From positions 310,001-374,000 of the forward strand of contig NZ_JQEC01000002.1 in the NCBI RefSeq assembly GCF_000764185.1: a stretch of 64,000 bases of DNA, written 5' to 3'. Positions 53,963 to 63,801 of the stretch are shown here, piece by piece. The stretch is from Colwellia psychrerythraea (GTDB taxonomy: Bacteria; Pseudomonadota; Gammaproteobacteria; Enterobacterales; Alteromonadaceae). Both the position numbers and the translations under genes were made by a program. How positions within the stretch are numbered: the first letter of the stretch is position 1; each line of letters starts with the position of its first letter. Under the pieces are notes generated by a model that saw only the letters and a program-made list of their open reading frames with translations, searched no databases and had not been told where the DNA came from.

Positions 53963-55554
53963 TACAGTTTACTATCTTTTTTTTCATGGGTAATATCACT
54001 GCAGAATTCCAAATAAAGTGCTTCATTTGCAGACTTATTCTTTTTCACTTGGTACATGGCTTTATCAGCCGATCTAATCAGCTCTAGTAGCTCCACTTGA
54101 TCATCAGGGTAAAAACTCGCCCCCATACTAGCGGTAACAAAAATACTTTTGTTATGTTGAGATAAATGAAGGGGTTTACTTAACTGTGCTGCCAGTTTTT
54201 CACAAACATTTTTAACCTCTTGTTTAGTGGCATTAGGCAGAATAACTACAAATTCATCCCCACCCCAGCGAGACAAAACATCAGCTTTTCTCAAGCTTTT
54301 CATCATCTGACTCGATACATGAATAAGCAATTCATCACCTGCATCATGGCCAAAAATATCATTTATCGGTTTAAAGTCGTTCAAGTCCATCATTATCAAA
54401 GCAAATGATACGCTAGTAAGCGTTAGTTTCTTTAAGTGTTGCTCTGCCGCTTGGCGGTTAAGTAAATTTGTTAAACTGTCATAATTCGCTCTCTTATCCA
54501 ATAACGATATTTGCTGTTTACGTTTTGAGATATCATGTAAGGTAATTTGATAATTTTCTTGAAAATCATCAGTGATCAACTGTGTCACCACTACTTGTAC
54601 CCAAATTTTTTCATCTTGATATGATATTAGCTCTAATTCCACCACCGCTGATTCATTATTCGAAAAGGCGATTTGAACCTGTTCATGTAGGTCTTTTTTC
54701 ATGATAAAAAGGTCTTGCAAATAATTGCCATAATTCTTTTTCAGTGATAATTCCAGCTTTTCAACCAGTCGCTCAAAAGTCTCGTTATACAGTAAGATAT
54801 CGCCTTGTGGCTCAACTAATACAATTGCTGATGTGGCATTCTCAAATAACATTCTAAATCTTGACTCAAGTACCTGTACCTCACTTCTAAGGCTTTTTTC
54901 TCTTAACATTTGCTGCTCAGCTTTAGCCAATAGACTATTAACATCATCAACTAACAAACCTATCTCACTTTTTTGGTGGGATACTGGCTTATCTATGCGC
55001 TGATGAGTTCCGGGGCTGATTAAATGCAGAGCTCTACCAATACTCAAAATAGGTCGAGTAATAACATAATAGGTAACTAAAATTGAAATGATGGTAATAA
55101 TTAACGCTTCAATTGCGACAACAAAAGCATTGGTTGCACTAATATTATCGGCTTTATTAGCAAGAAATTTTTTATTGATTTTAACAAAAAGAACGCCCAC
55201 TTTTCTTTTTTTTTGAAAAGGAGAAAACAGTGTAAACTCAAGGATATTTGCCGACTTTTGATAATTATCACTTTGCACCATAAGCACATCGGTTTTAATG
55301 GCTGCCGCCGTAATCACATCATTACTAATCAAACCGTTTACCACTTCTTTGGCAAGTTCCTCATCACCTAAGTAACTAGCAATTGAGGCCGTCGGTGAAA
55401 CCGTGTTAAACAATTGATTAATACTTTGCTCACCAAGAGCTTGTTCATTTAGAAAGGTAAAACGATAGAAAAGCTGGGTAGTAATAAGCCCAACAATAAC
55501 TGCTGTAAAAATAATGACCACTGCTAATCTAATCACTAAGCCAGATTTATTCAT
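53962..55554 (-). CDS. Membrane diguanylate cyclase with HAMP, PAS and GGDEF domains
   Basis: A 530-residue protein. It has a first membrane helix at residues 8-28, a periplasmic sensor of about 110 residues, a second helix near residue 150, HAMP, PAS (FENATSAIVLVEPQGDILLYNE near residue 235) and a C-terminal GGDEF domain with intact RWGGDEFVVILP, so it should make c-di-GMP. It overlaps the end of the upstream substrate-binding-like gene by eight bases, which suggests that the small periplasmic protein modulates this sensor. Confidence 0.92.
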   Translation of the reverse strand: MNKSGLVIRLAVVIIFTAVIVGLITTQLFYRFTFLNEQALGEQSINQLFNTVSPTASIASYLGDEELAKEVVNGLISNDVITAAAIKTDVLMVQSDNYQKSANILEFTLFSPFQKKRKVGVLFVKINKKFLANKADNISATNAFVVAIEALIITIISILVTYYVITRPILSIGRALHLISPGTHQRIDKPVSHQKSEIGLLVDDVNSLLAKAEQQMLREKSLRSEVQVLESRFRMLFENATSAIVLVEPQGDILLYNETFERLVEKLELSLKKNYGNYLQDLFIMKKDLHEQVQIAFSNNESAVVELELISYQDEKIWVQVVVTQLITDDFQENYQITLHDISKRKQQISLLDKRANYDSLTNLLNRQAAEQHLKKLTLTSVSFALIMMDLNDFKPINDIFGHDAGDELLIHVSSQMMKSLRKADVLSRWGGDEFVVILPNATKQEVKNVCEKLAAQLSKPLHLSQHNKSIFVTASMGASFYPDDQVELLELIRSADKAMYQVKKNKSANEALYLEFCSDITHEKKDSKL

Positions 55555-55981
55555 TTAAAATATAAACAACCTTTAAGTCTGCTGTGATTTGTGACTCTGG
55601 CAAATAACCAATAGCTTGCTCATTAGCTATAATAAATGCAATTAAGTCACTCTCGTTTGACTGAAACACCGCCGACCGCTTTCTGCCAGTAAAACGTAAC
55701 CTTGACCAATAGGCATTCACCCGTGATAAAGGTAAACCAACGAGGTTTTGATAAAATTCAATTTTGATTTCATGCTCACCTTTAAGTTCTACAGGTATCG
55801 CTTTTTCATCATTAGGGAAAGCTACGTACTTGCCCATAAATAGATCAATCAACTCTGATCGAGATAATTCATCTACCGGATTCTCTTTATTAACCACCAC
55901 AGCCAAAGACTCTTGCGCATGCACTGAAATACTCAACAGAGTACATATTAGAAAGGTAAGAGTCCGTATAAACTTAGTCAT
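55547..55981 (-). CDS. Small periplasmic phosphate-binding-like (PstS-like) protein
   Basis: A 144-residue protein with a signal peptide (ending VHAQES). The mature part reads AVVVNKENPVDELSRSELIDLFMGKYVAFPN, then FYQNLVGLPLSRVNAYWSRLRFTG and NEQAIGYLPES, as in short PstS-family proteins that are about half the size of transport-type PstS. No PstCAB genes follow; instead it is tightly linked to a diguanylate cyclase, so it probably acts as a ligand-sensing partner. Confidence 0.85.
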   Translation of the reverse strand: MTKFIRTLTFLICTLLSISVHAQESLAVVVNKENPVDELSRSELIDLFMGKYVAFPNDEKAIPVELKGEHEIKIEFYQNLVGLPLSRVNAYWSRLRFTGRKRSAVFQSNESDLIAFIIANEQAIGYLPESQITADLKVVYILNE

Positions 55982-57228
55982 CAGAAAACCATACTCATTG
56001 TTAGGAAGACTGTATTAATATTTTCTGCGACATCATGATGATCTGAATTATTTAACCATAAGGTACTACCGTTTTCTTTTAACCTAGTGTAGTTCCATTG
56101 TAAGGATGAAGCCACAGAGCTAGTTATATCCCAACGCCAACCTAACGAGATAGTCTCTTGGTTAGCCGCATAGAAGTTCATTAAGCCGGTAGTCGCGTGA
56201 ATTAGTTCCTCTAGTGCCTGTTCATTGACTCCTGACTCATCAAAAATATAATTATTGGAATTTGTAAAAGCATAAATACAGTAAAGCTGGTGAGCATTAA
56301 GCTGATAAGACAAAGCAGCATAACCGCTGGTTATTTTTGGGATGACTTCACTAGCCGACTGTATTCGAGATATTTCGGCTGACGCCAGCCAATTTTTCCA
56401 AAAATATTGAGCACTTAATGATGAATAATCGACCTCTTGCCCTTTCATTAACAATGACTGGGAAAAATCTTGTGAATTAGACCATAGAAAGTCAGGAACT
56501 TGACTGATACTCGATGCTAAAAGAGCATTAGACTGTGGTTCATTAGAAATACTAACTTGGCTATGCTTTACTTGAACGAGCCAGTTAAAGTGGTCAAAAG
56601 AGAGTGAAATGCCAATAATGTCTTCAATTTTAATTTCTTCAATGGTCGAACTGGCCGCAACTTCGGCCTCACTTGAACCAGTAAATAGCTTTGTTTGAAA
56701 AACTCCACCTAAAGCTCGCTGACTATAGGTAACATCAATACCATCAATACTACGATAGGGGATAATGCCATAAACTTCATTGGGTGCTGTAGCCCAAATA
56801 TAGGAAAAGTCGACATCTCGATATTCAGTGAGTAAAAAAATGTCGGGTGCTGTCCGGCCTAACCTAAAACTCCAATTAGCATTAACTTCATATCGAAGAA
56901 AAGCGAGTGTGGTATACCTATCAAATGAGGGATCGGGTAATTCTCTTAATACTCCTTGATAAACCGCATCAAAGTTTGACGATATATTCCAATCAACTTG
57001 TAAACCAAGCAATGAGTGCTGCTTAAAATCAATCTCACCAGCATAAACAGCATCAGCCGAGCCAACACTTTTCCGGTAGCCATGATGATCTGAATCAGAA
57101 TAAACAGCACCTAATGTGGCGAAGCCACTAAATTGTAAATTGTCATTAGCTGTTTCACTCGCAGCCCCTTGAAATGCAAAAGTAAAAAGAGAAAAGCAGA
57201 AGAAACTTTTACATTGTGCTAAGGACAT
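55981..57228 (-). CDS. Outer-membrane porin-like beta-barrel protein
   Basis: A 415-residue exported protein (signal peptide ending GAASE). The sequence alternates in short amphipathic strands and ends in an aromatic (FLTMSMVF), typical of outer-membrane barrels. FSGFATLGAVYSDSD at the start of the barrel and RLGRTAPDIFLLTEYRDVDFSY are like general porins. It is the first gene of the four-gene c-di-GMP operon and abuts the PstS-like gene by one base. Confidence 0.75.
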   Translation of the reverse strand: MSLAQCKSFFCFSLFTFAFQGAASETANDNLQFSGFATLGAVYSDSDHHGYRKSVGSADAVYAGEIDFKQHSLLGLQVDWNISSNFDAVYQGVLRELPDPSFDRYTTLAFLRYEVNANWSFRLGRTAPDIFLLTEYRDVDFSYIWATAPNEVYGIIPYRSIDGIDVTYSQRALGGVFQTKLFTGSSEAEVAASSTIEEIKIEDIIGISLSFDHFNWLVQVKHSQVSISNEPQSNALLASSISQVPDFLWSNSQDFSQSLLMKGQEVDYSSLSAQYFWKNWLASAEISRIQSASEVIPKITSGYAALSYQLNAHQLYCIYAFTNSNNYIFDESGVNEQALEELIHATTGLMNFYAANQETISLGWRWDITSSVASSLQWNYTRLKENGSTLWLNNSDHHDVAENINTVFLTMSMVF

Positions 57229-57548
57229 ATCAAAAAATAACCTAATGATAAGTGATATATAAAATATATATTAACATTAGCTATTTTTCAATGTGCCTAA
57301 AAGGCATGTATTGATAAAACATAATAATAACAATCAGTAACAAGAATATTCATTGCTATTACATAACGTTGTTATCACCGAACTTTTACATTAATCAGCA
57401 GTGAACATTGAAATTATGAAATACTAAAGCAGCGTATATAAGCCTTGCTAGCTACAGACTCAAGTTCACTCTCATTCCTATTAGTTAACCTGAACTCTGG
57501 ATAAGCAGCCTTTGCTCAATACTCCCCTTTATCCAAAGTTCAGATTAG
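57229..57548. other. Intergenic region between porin operon and TRAP operon
   Basis: 320 bases. The left part must hold the promoter of the minus-strand porin-cyclase operon. The right part holds the TRAP operon hairpin at 57490-57543. No gene is seen. Confidence 0.5.
57490..57543 (-). terminator. Long hairpin downstream of the TRAP operon
   Basis: CTGAACTCTGGATAA (57490-57504) and TTATCCAAAGTTCAG (57529-57543) pair over 15 bases with one mismatch, beginning six bases past the dctM stop. No strong U-run follows on the minus strand. Confidence 0.6.
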
Positions 57549-58829
57549 TTAAGAAATTATCAAATGCTCTGGGAAAGATAATACCAAGAGTAATACCAAT
57601 ATTTGCATCAAAATGAAGGGGATAACGCCTTTATAAATAGTGGTGGTTTTCATCCATTTAGGTGCCACACCTTTAAGGTAAAATAAACTAAAACCAAACG
57701 GTGGTGTTAAAAATGAAGTTTGTAAGTTCATTGAAATTAAAATGGCAAACCAAACCAAGTTAATATCTAAAGCAATAGCTACCGGTAACAAGATAGGTAC
57801 CACTAAGAAGGCAATTTCAATAAAGTCGATAAAAAAGCCTAAAATTAAAATAGCCAACATAGCTAAAATAATAAAAGTCCACTTACCGCCAGGTAACCCC
57901 ATAAAGAAATCTTCTATCAAATATTCACTGCCTGAGTAACTAAATACCATCGAAAATGCCGTTGCGCCAATAAGTACAGCAAATACCATAGAGGTTACTT
58001 TCACCGTTTCCTTCGAAACTTCATGCATTTTTCCAAATGAAAAACTGCCATAAAAAATAGACAGCACTATCGCACCTACAGCACCAATAGCTGATGATTC
58101 AGTTGGTGTAGCAATACCTGCGAAGATTGACCCTAGTACAGCAAGAATAAGTACTAACGGCGGCACAATGTCTTTTAATGCTTGTACTAATAGCTCTCGT
58201 TTACTCTCAGTGACCACAAGTGGCGGCATTAATTCTGGTTTAATTTTACCTAAAATTAAAATATAAACTGTATAAAAAATCACTAACATCATGCCTGGTA
58301 TTACCGCAGCCCGGAATAAGTCGCCAACTGGTACACCCATAACATCACCTAAGATAATCAAGATGATAGAAGGCGGAATAATTTGTCCCAATGTGCCCGA
58401 GGCACAAATAACCCCCGCCGCAGTTGGTTGATGGTAGTTGTTTTTTAACATAACCGGTAAGGAAATAACGCCCATAGCAACTACACTAGCGCCAACCACA
58501 CCAGTTGATGCAGCCAATAAAGCGCCCACAATAATAGTTGAAACCGCCACACCACCTGCGATACCACCAAAAAGCTTCGCGGCAGACTCTAATAATCGCT
58601 CAGCTAGACCTGTTTTTTGTAAGACTATGCCCATAAAAATAAACATAGGCACAGCCATTAAAATAGTATTTTCCATAATTGCCATGATCCGATATGGCAT
58701 AAAAGCAAAGAGATCTATTCCAAGTACGGCAACACCGACAATCAGTGAGATACCAGCAAAAGTAAATGCAACTGAATAGCCTAAAAACAAGCACACCAGA
58801 GCGATAGCAAACAGAACAATACCTGTCAT
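57549..58829 (-). CDS. dctM: TRAP transporter large permease (DctM)
   Basis: A 426-residue polytopic permease, about 12 membrane helices. MAVPMFIFMGIVLQKTGLAERLLE, GVVGASVVAMG, ASGTLGQIIPPSIILIILGD and ATPTESSAIGAVGA are DctM signatures. It forms the sodium-driven transport domain with the small permease, whose stop it overlaps by one base. Confidence 0.95.
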   Translation of the reverse strand: MTGIVLFAIALVCLFLGYSVAFTFAGISLIVGVAVLGIDLFAFMPYRIMAIMENTILMAVPMFIFMGIVLQKTGLAERLLESAAKLFGGIAGGVAVSTIIVGALLAASTGVVGASVVAMGVISLPVMLKNNYHQPTAAGVICASGTLGQIIPPSIILIILGDVMGVPVGDLFRAAVIPGMMLVIFYTVYILILGKIKPELMPPLVVTESKRELLVQALKDIVPPLVLILAVLGSIFAGIATPTESSAIGAVGAIVLSIFYGSFSFGKMHEVSKETVKVTSMVFAVLIGATAFSMVFSYSGSEYLIEDFFMGLPGGKWTFIILAMLAILILGFFIDFIEIAFLVVPILLPVAIALDINLVWFAILISMNLQTSFLTPPFGFSLFYLKGVAPKWMKTTTIYKGVIPFILMQILVLLLVLSFPEHLIIS

Positions 58830-59350
58830 TACTGTTCCCCTATTTCAGGTTTAGCGGGCGTGGTAAGTGTTTTTATCTGAGCAACCAGTACATGGAAAAT
58901 AGCCAGAATCAAAAACATGGATGAAAGTGGAATAACGCTGCGGACAACCCAACGATGTGGTAATCCTCCGGGGTCGCCACTGCCTTCACCCATTTGGTAG
59001 GCCTCAAAAGTGTAATCCCAGCTGTAATAAAGAATAACTAAAGTGATAGGTAGCGCTAAAAATAGTGAGCCAAAAATATTCACTAAGGCTTGTTTTTTTG
59101 CAGACATAACATCATAAAAAATATCTACTCGAACATGGCTATCTTCTTTTAGGGTATAAGCAATGCCAAACATAAACATAGCTGCAAATAGGTGCCACTC
59201 AAGCTCTTGCATACCAATACTGACATCATTAAAAAAGTAGCGCATGATAACGTCATAAAAAACATTAATGATCATTAACACCATAAGCAAGCTACAAAAA
59301 TTACCTAAGGCATCGATAATTTTACCCGTTATTCTTAACACTGAATCCAT
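58829..59350 (-). CDS. dctQ: TRAP transporter small permease (DctQ)
   Basis: A 173-residue protein with four membrane helices. MQELEWHLFAAMFMFGIAYTLKEDSHVRVDI is the DctQ signature. It is followed directly by dctM. Confidence 0.93.
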   Translation of the reverse strand: MDSVLRITGKIIDALGNFCSLLMVLMIINVFYDVIMRYFFNDVSIGMQELEWHLFAAMFMFGIAYTLKEDSHVRVDIFYDVMSAKKQALVNIFGSLFLALPITLVILYYSWDYTFEAYQMGEGSGDPGGLPHRWVVRSVIPLSSMFLILAIFHVLVAQIKTLTTPAKPEIGEQ

Positions 59351-59411
59351 TGAGTTTCTCTATTGATATTACAATTTGTTATGAAAATAAAACTTATTAA
59401 TTAGCAATAAA

Positions 59412-59442
59412 AAATCAGTGACTAAGCTTCAGTCACTGATTT
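59412..59442 (-). terminator. Hairpin between dctP and dctQM
   Basis: AAATCAGTGACT (59412-59423) and AGTCACTGATTT (59431-59442) form a perfect 12-base stem. On the minus strand it is followed by a T-run, 34 bases after the dctP stop, so most transcripts should end here and fewer continue into the permease genes. Confidence 0.8.
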
Positions 59443-59475
59443 ATCTATAAGGGTCACCTAAAAATGATGGTAAGG

Positions 59476-60564
59476 TTACTTGCCATCAAAGTTATCAAGA
59501 TAAGCTCTGTCAGACAAGTTGGTCCAAGCACGTACTTGATGTTTATAATCATTTAACGATTTCAAAATTTCGGCTGTCAGCGGATCTTTAGCAGCAAACT
59601 CTTTTAATAGCTCGTTATTCGCTTTCAAAATGGCATTCATTACTGGTTTAGGGAATGAGCGCATTTGCACATTAGGGTAATCACTTTTTAGTGAGGCTAA
59701 GTTAACACCACTGGCATGCATCGATTGTGCGTACATATCATAAGCGGCAGCTTTCATCGCCACAGTTAGAATTTTCTGCAGGTCTTTTGGTAACGAATTA
59801 TAAGCTTTTTGATTTACCATAAATTGTAATTCAGTACCTGGCTCATGCCAACCAGTGTAATAATATGGCGCTATTTTATGAAAGCCCATACGTAAATCTA
59901 GTGATGGTCCAACCCACTCTAAAGCATCGATAGTGTTACGTTCCAATGCAGTATACAGCTCACCCGATGGGATATTTGTCGGTTTAGCACCTAATTCTGC
60001 TAAGACTTCGCCAGCAAAACCTGGAATTCGCATTTTCAACCCCTTAAGGTCTTCAACGCTGTTGATTTCTTTTTTAAACCAGCCACCCATTTGGTTGCCA
60101 GTATTACCACCTGGGAACGACATAATACCGTATTGGTCATAAACTTTTTTCATTAACTCCATGCCGCCGCCATAATAGAACCAAGCATGTTGCTCAGACG
60201 CTATCATGCCAAAAGGAACGGCAGTAAAAAACATGGTATTAAAGTTTTTACCTTTCCAATAATAAGAAGCTGAATGGCCCATTTGATATTGGCCACTTTT
60301 TACAAAATCAAAAATTCCTAGTGCCGACTTATGTTTATTAGAGGAGTCTATGCGAATAGTTAGTCGGCCATTGGACATTTCCTTGACCATTTTGGCCATG
60401 TTTTTAGTGGCGTCACCAAAAATTGGAAAGTTAGGCCCCCATGTTTCAGCTAAGCGCCAACGATATTTTTTGTCATCATCGGCATGAGCTAATGCTGACA
60501 GCCCTAGTGAGGATAACCCAAGCGAGACCACGAGAGCTGCTTTTACGAAAATTGATTTTTTCAT
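59476..60564 (-). CDS. dctP: TRAP transporter substrate-binding protein (DctP, 2-oxoacid TakP-like)
   Basis: A 362-residue periplasmic binding protein with signal peptide (ending LAHADD). YRWRLAETWGPNFPIFG, MRIPGFAGEVLAELGA (carboxylate-binding Arg) and LEWVGPSLDLRMGFHKIAPYYYTGWHEPG match the TakP/DctP6 type, members of which bind pyruvate and other 2-oxo monocarboxylates. It is the first gene of the operon, with GGAAAGGA upstream. The ligand is inferred from family wording. Confidence 0.92.
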   Translation of the reverse strand: MKKSIFVKAALVVSLGLSSLGLSALAHADDDKKYRWRLAETWGPNFPIFGDATKNMAKMVKEMSNGRLTIRIDSSNKHKSALGIFDFVKSGQYQMGHSASYYWKGKNFNTMFFTAVPFGMIASEQHAWFYYGGGMELMKKVYDQYGIMSFPGGNTGNQMGGWFKKEINSVEDLKGLKMRIPGFAGEVLAELGAKPTNIPSGELYTALERNTIDALEWVGPSLDLRMGFHKIAPYYYTGWHEPGTELQFMVNQKAYNSLPKDLQKILTVAMKAAAYDMYAQSMHASGVNLASLKSDYPNVQMRSFPKPVMNAILKANNELLKEFAAKDPLTAEILKSLNDYKHQVRAWTNLSDRAYLDNFDGK

Positions 60565-60835
60565 CCGTCCTTTCCTTTTAACTTAATGTCATTAATTATT
60601 TTTATAATATATAGATTGCTCACTAGTTGTACTGTGCTTGCATTCAACAATGCAACTAGACATAAGTAGTAGCTACCATATTCCTGTGCCTAGCGAACAA
60701 AAGACCAGAAATATTTTCTAATAAAAACCGCCCAGCTAGATTACAAAAATTAACACTAGTTTTCTATTAATAACTTAGGCATCATGATAATTGGTAGTAA
60801 AACCATAATAATAAAACACCAAGAGATACAATAAG

Positions 60836-61972
60836 ATGAATACCGGATTATTCACTTGGCATACTCATAGTAATGCATTATCTGATTTTAAGTACGGCTT
60901 AAGTCTTGCTAAAAGTAGTGGTGCAAAAAGCTTATTGGTATTAACTTGCAGCCAAAATCATTATCCAGAAGATCAACTTTCTGCTCTATTAAGTACCTGC
61001 TCTTTGACAGTATTTGGTGGCATTTACCCTATGCTTACCCTGCAAAATACTTTATTAGAGCAAGGAGCGTTGATCATTGGCTTTCATGAATCATTTGATG
61101 TCACCCTATTTTCACAATTGCATCAGGTTACCGATGAAGAAAGCTTAGAAGCTCTTATCACCTCAACCCTCGAAGCAAAAGACAATTATTGTGGTCGAAA
61201 TGATTTTTTGATGTTTTACGACTCATTAATCAATAATATCGAGGATTTTATTGATTGCATGTTTGAATGTTTAGATCACGGAATTAACATTGCCGGTGGT
61301 GGTGCTGGTAACTTAGATTTTATTCAGAATCCTTGTATTTTCACTAACCAAGGCCTGCACAAAAATGCAGTATTACTGGTCACCATACCCAATAAAGTCA
61401 GTGTCGGTGTAGCCCATGGCTGGAAGATTTTTAAGGGGCCTTTTTTGGTCTCTAATGCGCATGAAAATACAGTATACAGTTTAAATTACCAATCTGCATT
61501 TGAGGTTTATTGCCAGGCAATTGAAAGTGCTAGTGACTATAAATTTAATAACAGTAATTTTTTCGATATAGCTAAAAATTTCCCATTAGGTATTGAAGAT
61601 ATTAATCATAACTTGATTGTCCGAGATCCCATTTACGCCCATAAAAGCGATTTAAAATGTGCTGGCAGTATACCTATCAATTCTATGGTGTATTTACTTA
61701 AAAGTGATACTGATACTTTAATTGCTTCTGCTGAGCAAGCCGCCATAACGGCATTTTCTACACCAACTGAAATAACATCTACTACAATGATATTTGATTG
61801 CATCAGTCGGGTGTTATATATGGAAGATAAATTTGAGCAAGAGCTTGATGTTATCGCTAAGCATTGCACCACCCCTATTTTATTTGGTGTACTTTCATTA
61901 GGTGAAATAGCCAACAGCCCAAGTGGCGCTATTCGCCTGCTTAATAAATCAACTGTAATCAGCTCTTGGTAG
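60836..61972 (+). CDS. FIST-domain sensory protein
   Basis: A 378-residue cytoplasmic protein with FIST N and FIST C domains and no membrane segment. Signs are LLVLTCSQNHYPEDQLSALL near the start, NIAGGGAGNLDFIQNPCIFTNQ in the middle and AGSIPINSMVYLLKSD plus FGVLSLGEIANSP near the end. FIST domains are thought to bind small ligands, possibly amino acids. The next gene, a GGDEF-EAL protein, begins 15 bases later, so FIST probably senses a signal for it. Confidence 0.9.
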   Translation: MNTGLFTWHTHSNALSDFKYGLSLAKSSGAKSLLVLTCSQNHYPEDQLSALLSTCSLTVFGGIYPMLTLQNTLLEQGALIIGFHESFDVTLFSQLHQVTDEESLEALITSTLEAKDNYCGRNDFLMFYDSLINNIEDFIDCMFECLDHGINIAGGGAGNLDFIQNPCIFTNQGLHKNAVLLVTIPNKVSVGVAHGWKIFKGPFLVSNAHENTVYSLNYQSAFEVYCQAIESASDYKFNNSNFFDIAKNFPLGIEDINHNLIVRDPIYAHKSDLKCAGSIPINSMVYLLKSDTDTLIASAEQAAITAFSTPTEITSTTMIFDCISRVLYMEDKFEQELDVIAKHCTTPILFGVLSLGEIANSPSGAIRLLNKSTVISSW

Positions 61973-61986
61973 CAACGGGATAAACA

Positions 61987-63798
61987 ATGAATAAAGCACT
62001 GTTTATTATCTCATTACAACATGAACTTGCCATGGCTATTGGTAACAAATTAGATTTAAAAGCCATGTTGAAAGTTTTTTTAAAAGTCTGCTTTAATCGA
62101 CTCAACTTAACCAGTTCACATATCTATGTATACTGCGATCATAGCGGTATGCCGAAAAAATTAGTGGCGCTTGAAAGTATGGATTACCAGCACTTTATTA
62201 GCATACCTAAAAATAAGCGCGGCCAACCTTGGCATAAAAATCCAATACTAACTAACTTTGCCGAGCAACTGAATCATGCTCAACAAAACCTTTCATTGCA
62301 ATGTGACAATGATCAGTATTTATTTGGCTTTATCATTCCTGATCATGGTTTACTTATCTTCGAAACTCATTACGCTATAGCAGAAGAAGTACAAAAGGCG
62401 TTGTCACCCATTTTAAAAAAACTAGCTACTAGCTGTTATACCTCATTAGTACACGACTCCCTTGTTAAAGAAGTACTGTCAAGACAACTCATTGAAGATA
62501 AAGTGGCTTATCAAGCGCAACATGACGGTTTAACGGGTCTATTTAATCGTCAGCATATTAATCATTTACTTAAAAGTGCTATTGATGATGCTCATAGTAA
62601 TAAAAAAATTGGTAGTGTCATCTTTATTGATCTAAATCGCTTTAAACCGATAAATGATGCTATGGGACATAGTGTCGGCGATAAAATATTACTCACTTTA
62701 GCCAATCGACTTTATTCGTTAAATAACGAGAATATTGATGTCGGCCGCTTTGGTGGTGATGAATTTATCATTATCATTAAAAACCTTAACCATTGTTATC
62801 AAGACACTATTAACCAATTAATTAGCCAGATTAATCAGTTACTGATCATACCCTTCGTTATCGATGCCAACTCATACAAACTCAGCTGTAGTATTGGATA
62901 TTCACTATTTCCATTACAAAGCAGTACGGTGAATAATTTGATTAAGTTTGCTGACATTGCCATGTATGAAGCGAAACGAGAAAAGTGTCGACTAGGGAAA
63001 AAGTACCAAACGGTAATGTCTGAGAAAATAAAAAGACGCCTCGCATACGCTGATGATATGAAGCAAGGTTTAGAAAATGGCGATTTTAAATTATATTATC
63101 AGGCGCAATATAGTCATTATGGCGACATTATCGGTGCTGAAGCGTTATTAAGATGGCAACATCCCGTACATGGTATTGAATCACCTGCGGTTTACATACC
63201 TATTGCTGAAGAAAGTGATTTAATTCTCGCCATTGGCCAGTGGGTATTAGAACAAGCTTGTCGCGATATTCACCAACTTGAACTATTAACATTGCCAGAG
63301 TCCTTTAAAAAAATAGCGATTAACATCAGCGCTAAGCAGCTAAATCAACATGATTTTCAAGATCGGGTACTTAATGCTATCAAGCAAAATGATATTCCAG
63401 CAGAGCGTTTAGCCCTAGAGTTAACAGAAAACTTATTAGTAGAAAATATTGAAGATTCAATCAAACTCATTGCTGCACTTAAAGAGCAAGCTATAGATTG
63501 TAGTATCGATGATTTTGGCACTGGTTATTCATCACTAACTTATTTAAAGCGTATTCCGGCGAGCCTATTGAAAATAGATCGTTCCTTTGTCGCCAATATA
63601 GATCAATGCAAAGAAAGTGCTGCCATTGCCAGTATGATCATCAGCTTAGGCAAGACCCTCAATATGAATATACTGGCTGAAGGTGTTGAAACGGCGGCAG
63701 AATTGAACTGTTTAAAAACCCTGGGTTGTTATCAGTACCAAGGTTATTATTTTAGCAAACCATTACCCTTTGAAAAGTTTGTGCAACTGCTCAATTAA
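61987..63798 (+). CDS. Cytoplasmic GGDEF-EAL c-di-GMP enzyme
   Basis: A 603-residue protein without membrane helices. The N-terminal 170 residues form an unrecognised, probably GAF-like sensor. GGDEF is intact (RFGGDEFIIII near residue 260), and the EAL domain keeps AEALLRWQHP, ELTENLLVE, DDFGTGYSSLTYLKRI and KIDRSFVANI, so both activities are possible. Its partner is the FIST protein upstream. Confidence 0.93.
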   Translation: MNKALFIISLQHELAMAIGNKLDLKAMLKVFLKVCFNRLNLTSSHIYVYCDHSGMPKKLVALESMDYQHFISIPKNKRGQPWHKNPILTNFAEQLNHAQQNLSLQCDNDQYLFGFIIPDHGLLIFETHYAIAEEVQKALSPILKKLATSCYTSLVHDSLVKEVLSRQLIEDKVAYQAQHDGLTGLFNRQHINHLLKSAIDDAHSNKKIGSVIFIDLNRFKPINDAMGHSVGDKILLTLANRLYSLNNENIDVGRFGGDEFIIIIKNLNHCYQDTINQLISQINQLLIIPFVIDANSYKLSCSIGYSLFPLQSSTVNNLIKFADIAMYEAKREKCRLGKKYQTVMSEKIKRRLAYADDMKQGLENGDFKLYYQAQYSHYGDIIGAEALLRWQHPVHGIESPAVYIPIAEESDLILAIGQWVLEQACRDIHQLELLTLPESFKKIAINISAKQLNQHDFQDRVLNAIKQNDIPAERLALELTENLLVENIEDSIKLIAALKEQAIDCSIDDFGTGYSSLTYLKRIPASLLKIDRSFVANIDQCKESAAIASMIISLGKTLNMNILAEGVETAAELNCLKTLGCYQYQGYYFSKPLPFEKFVQLLN

Positions 63799-63801
63799 GC
63801 A

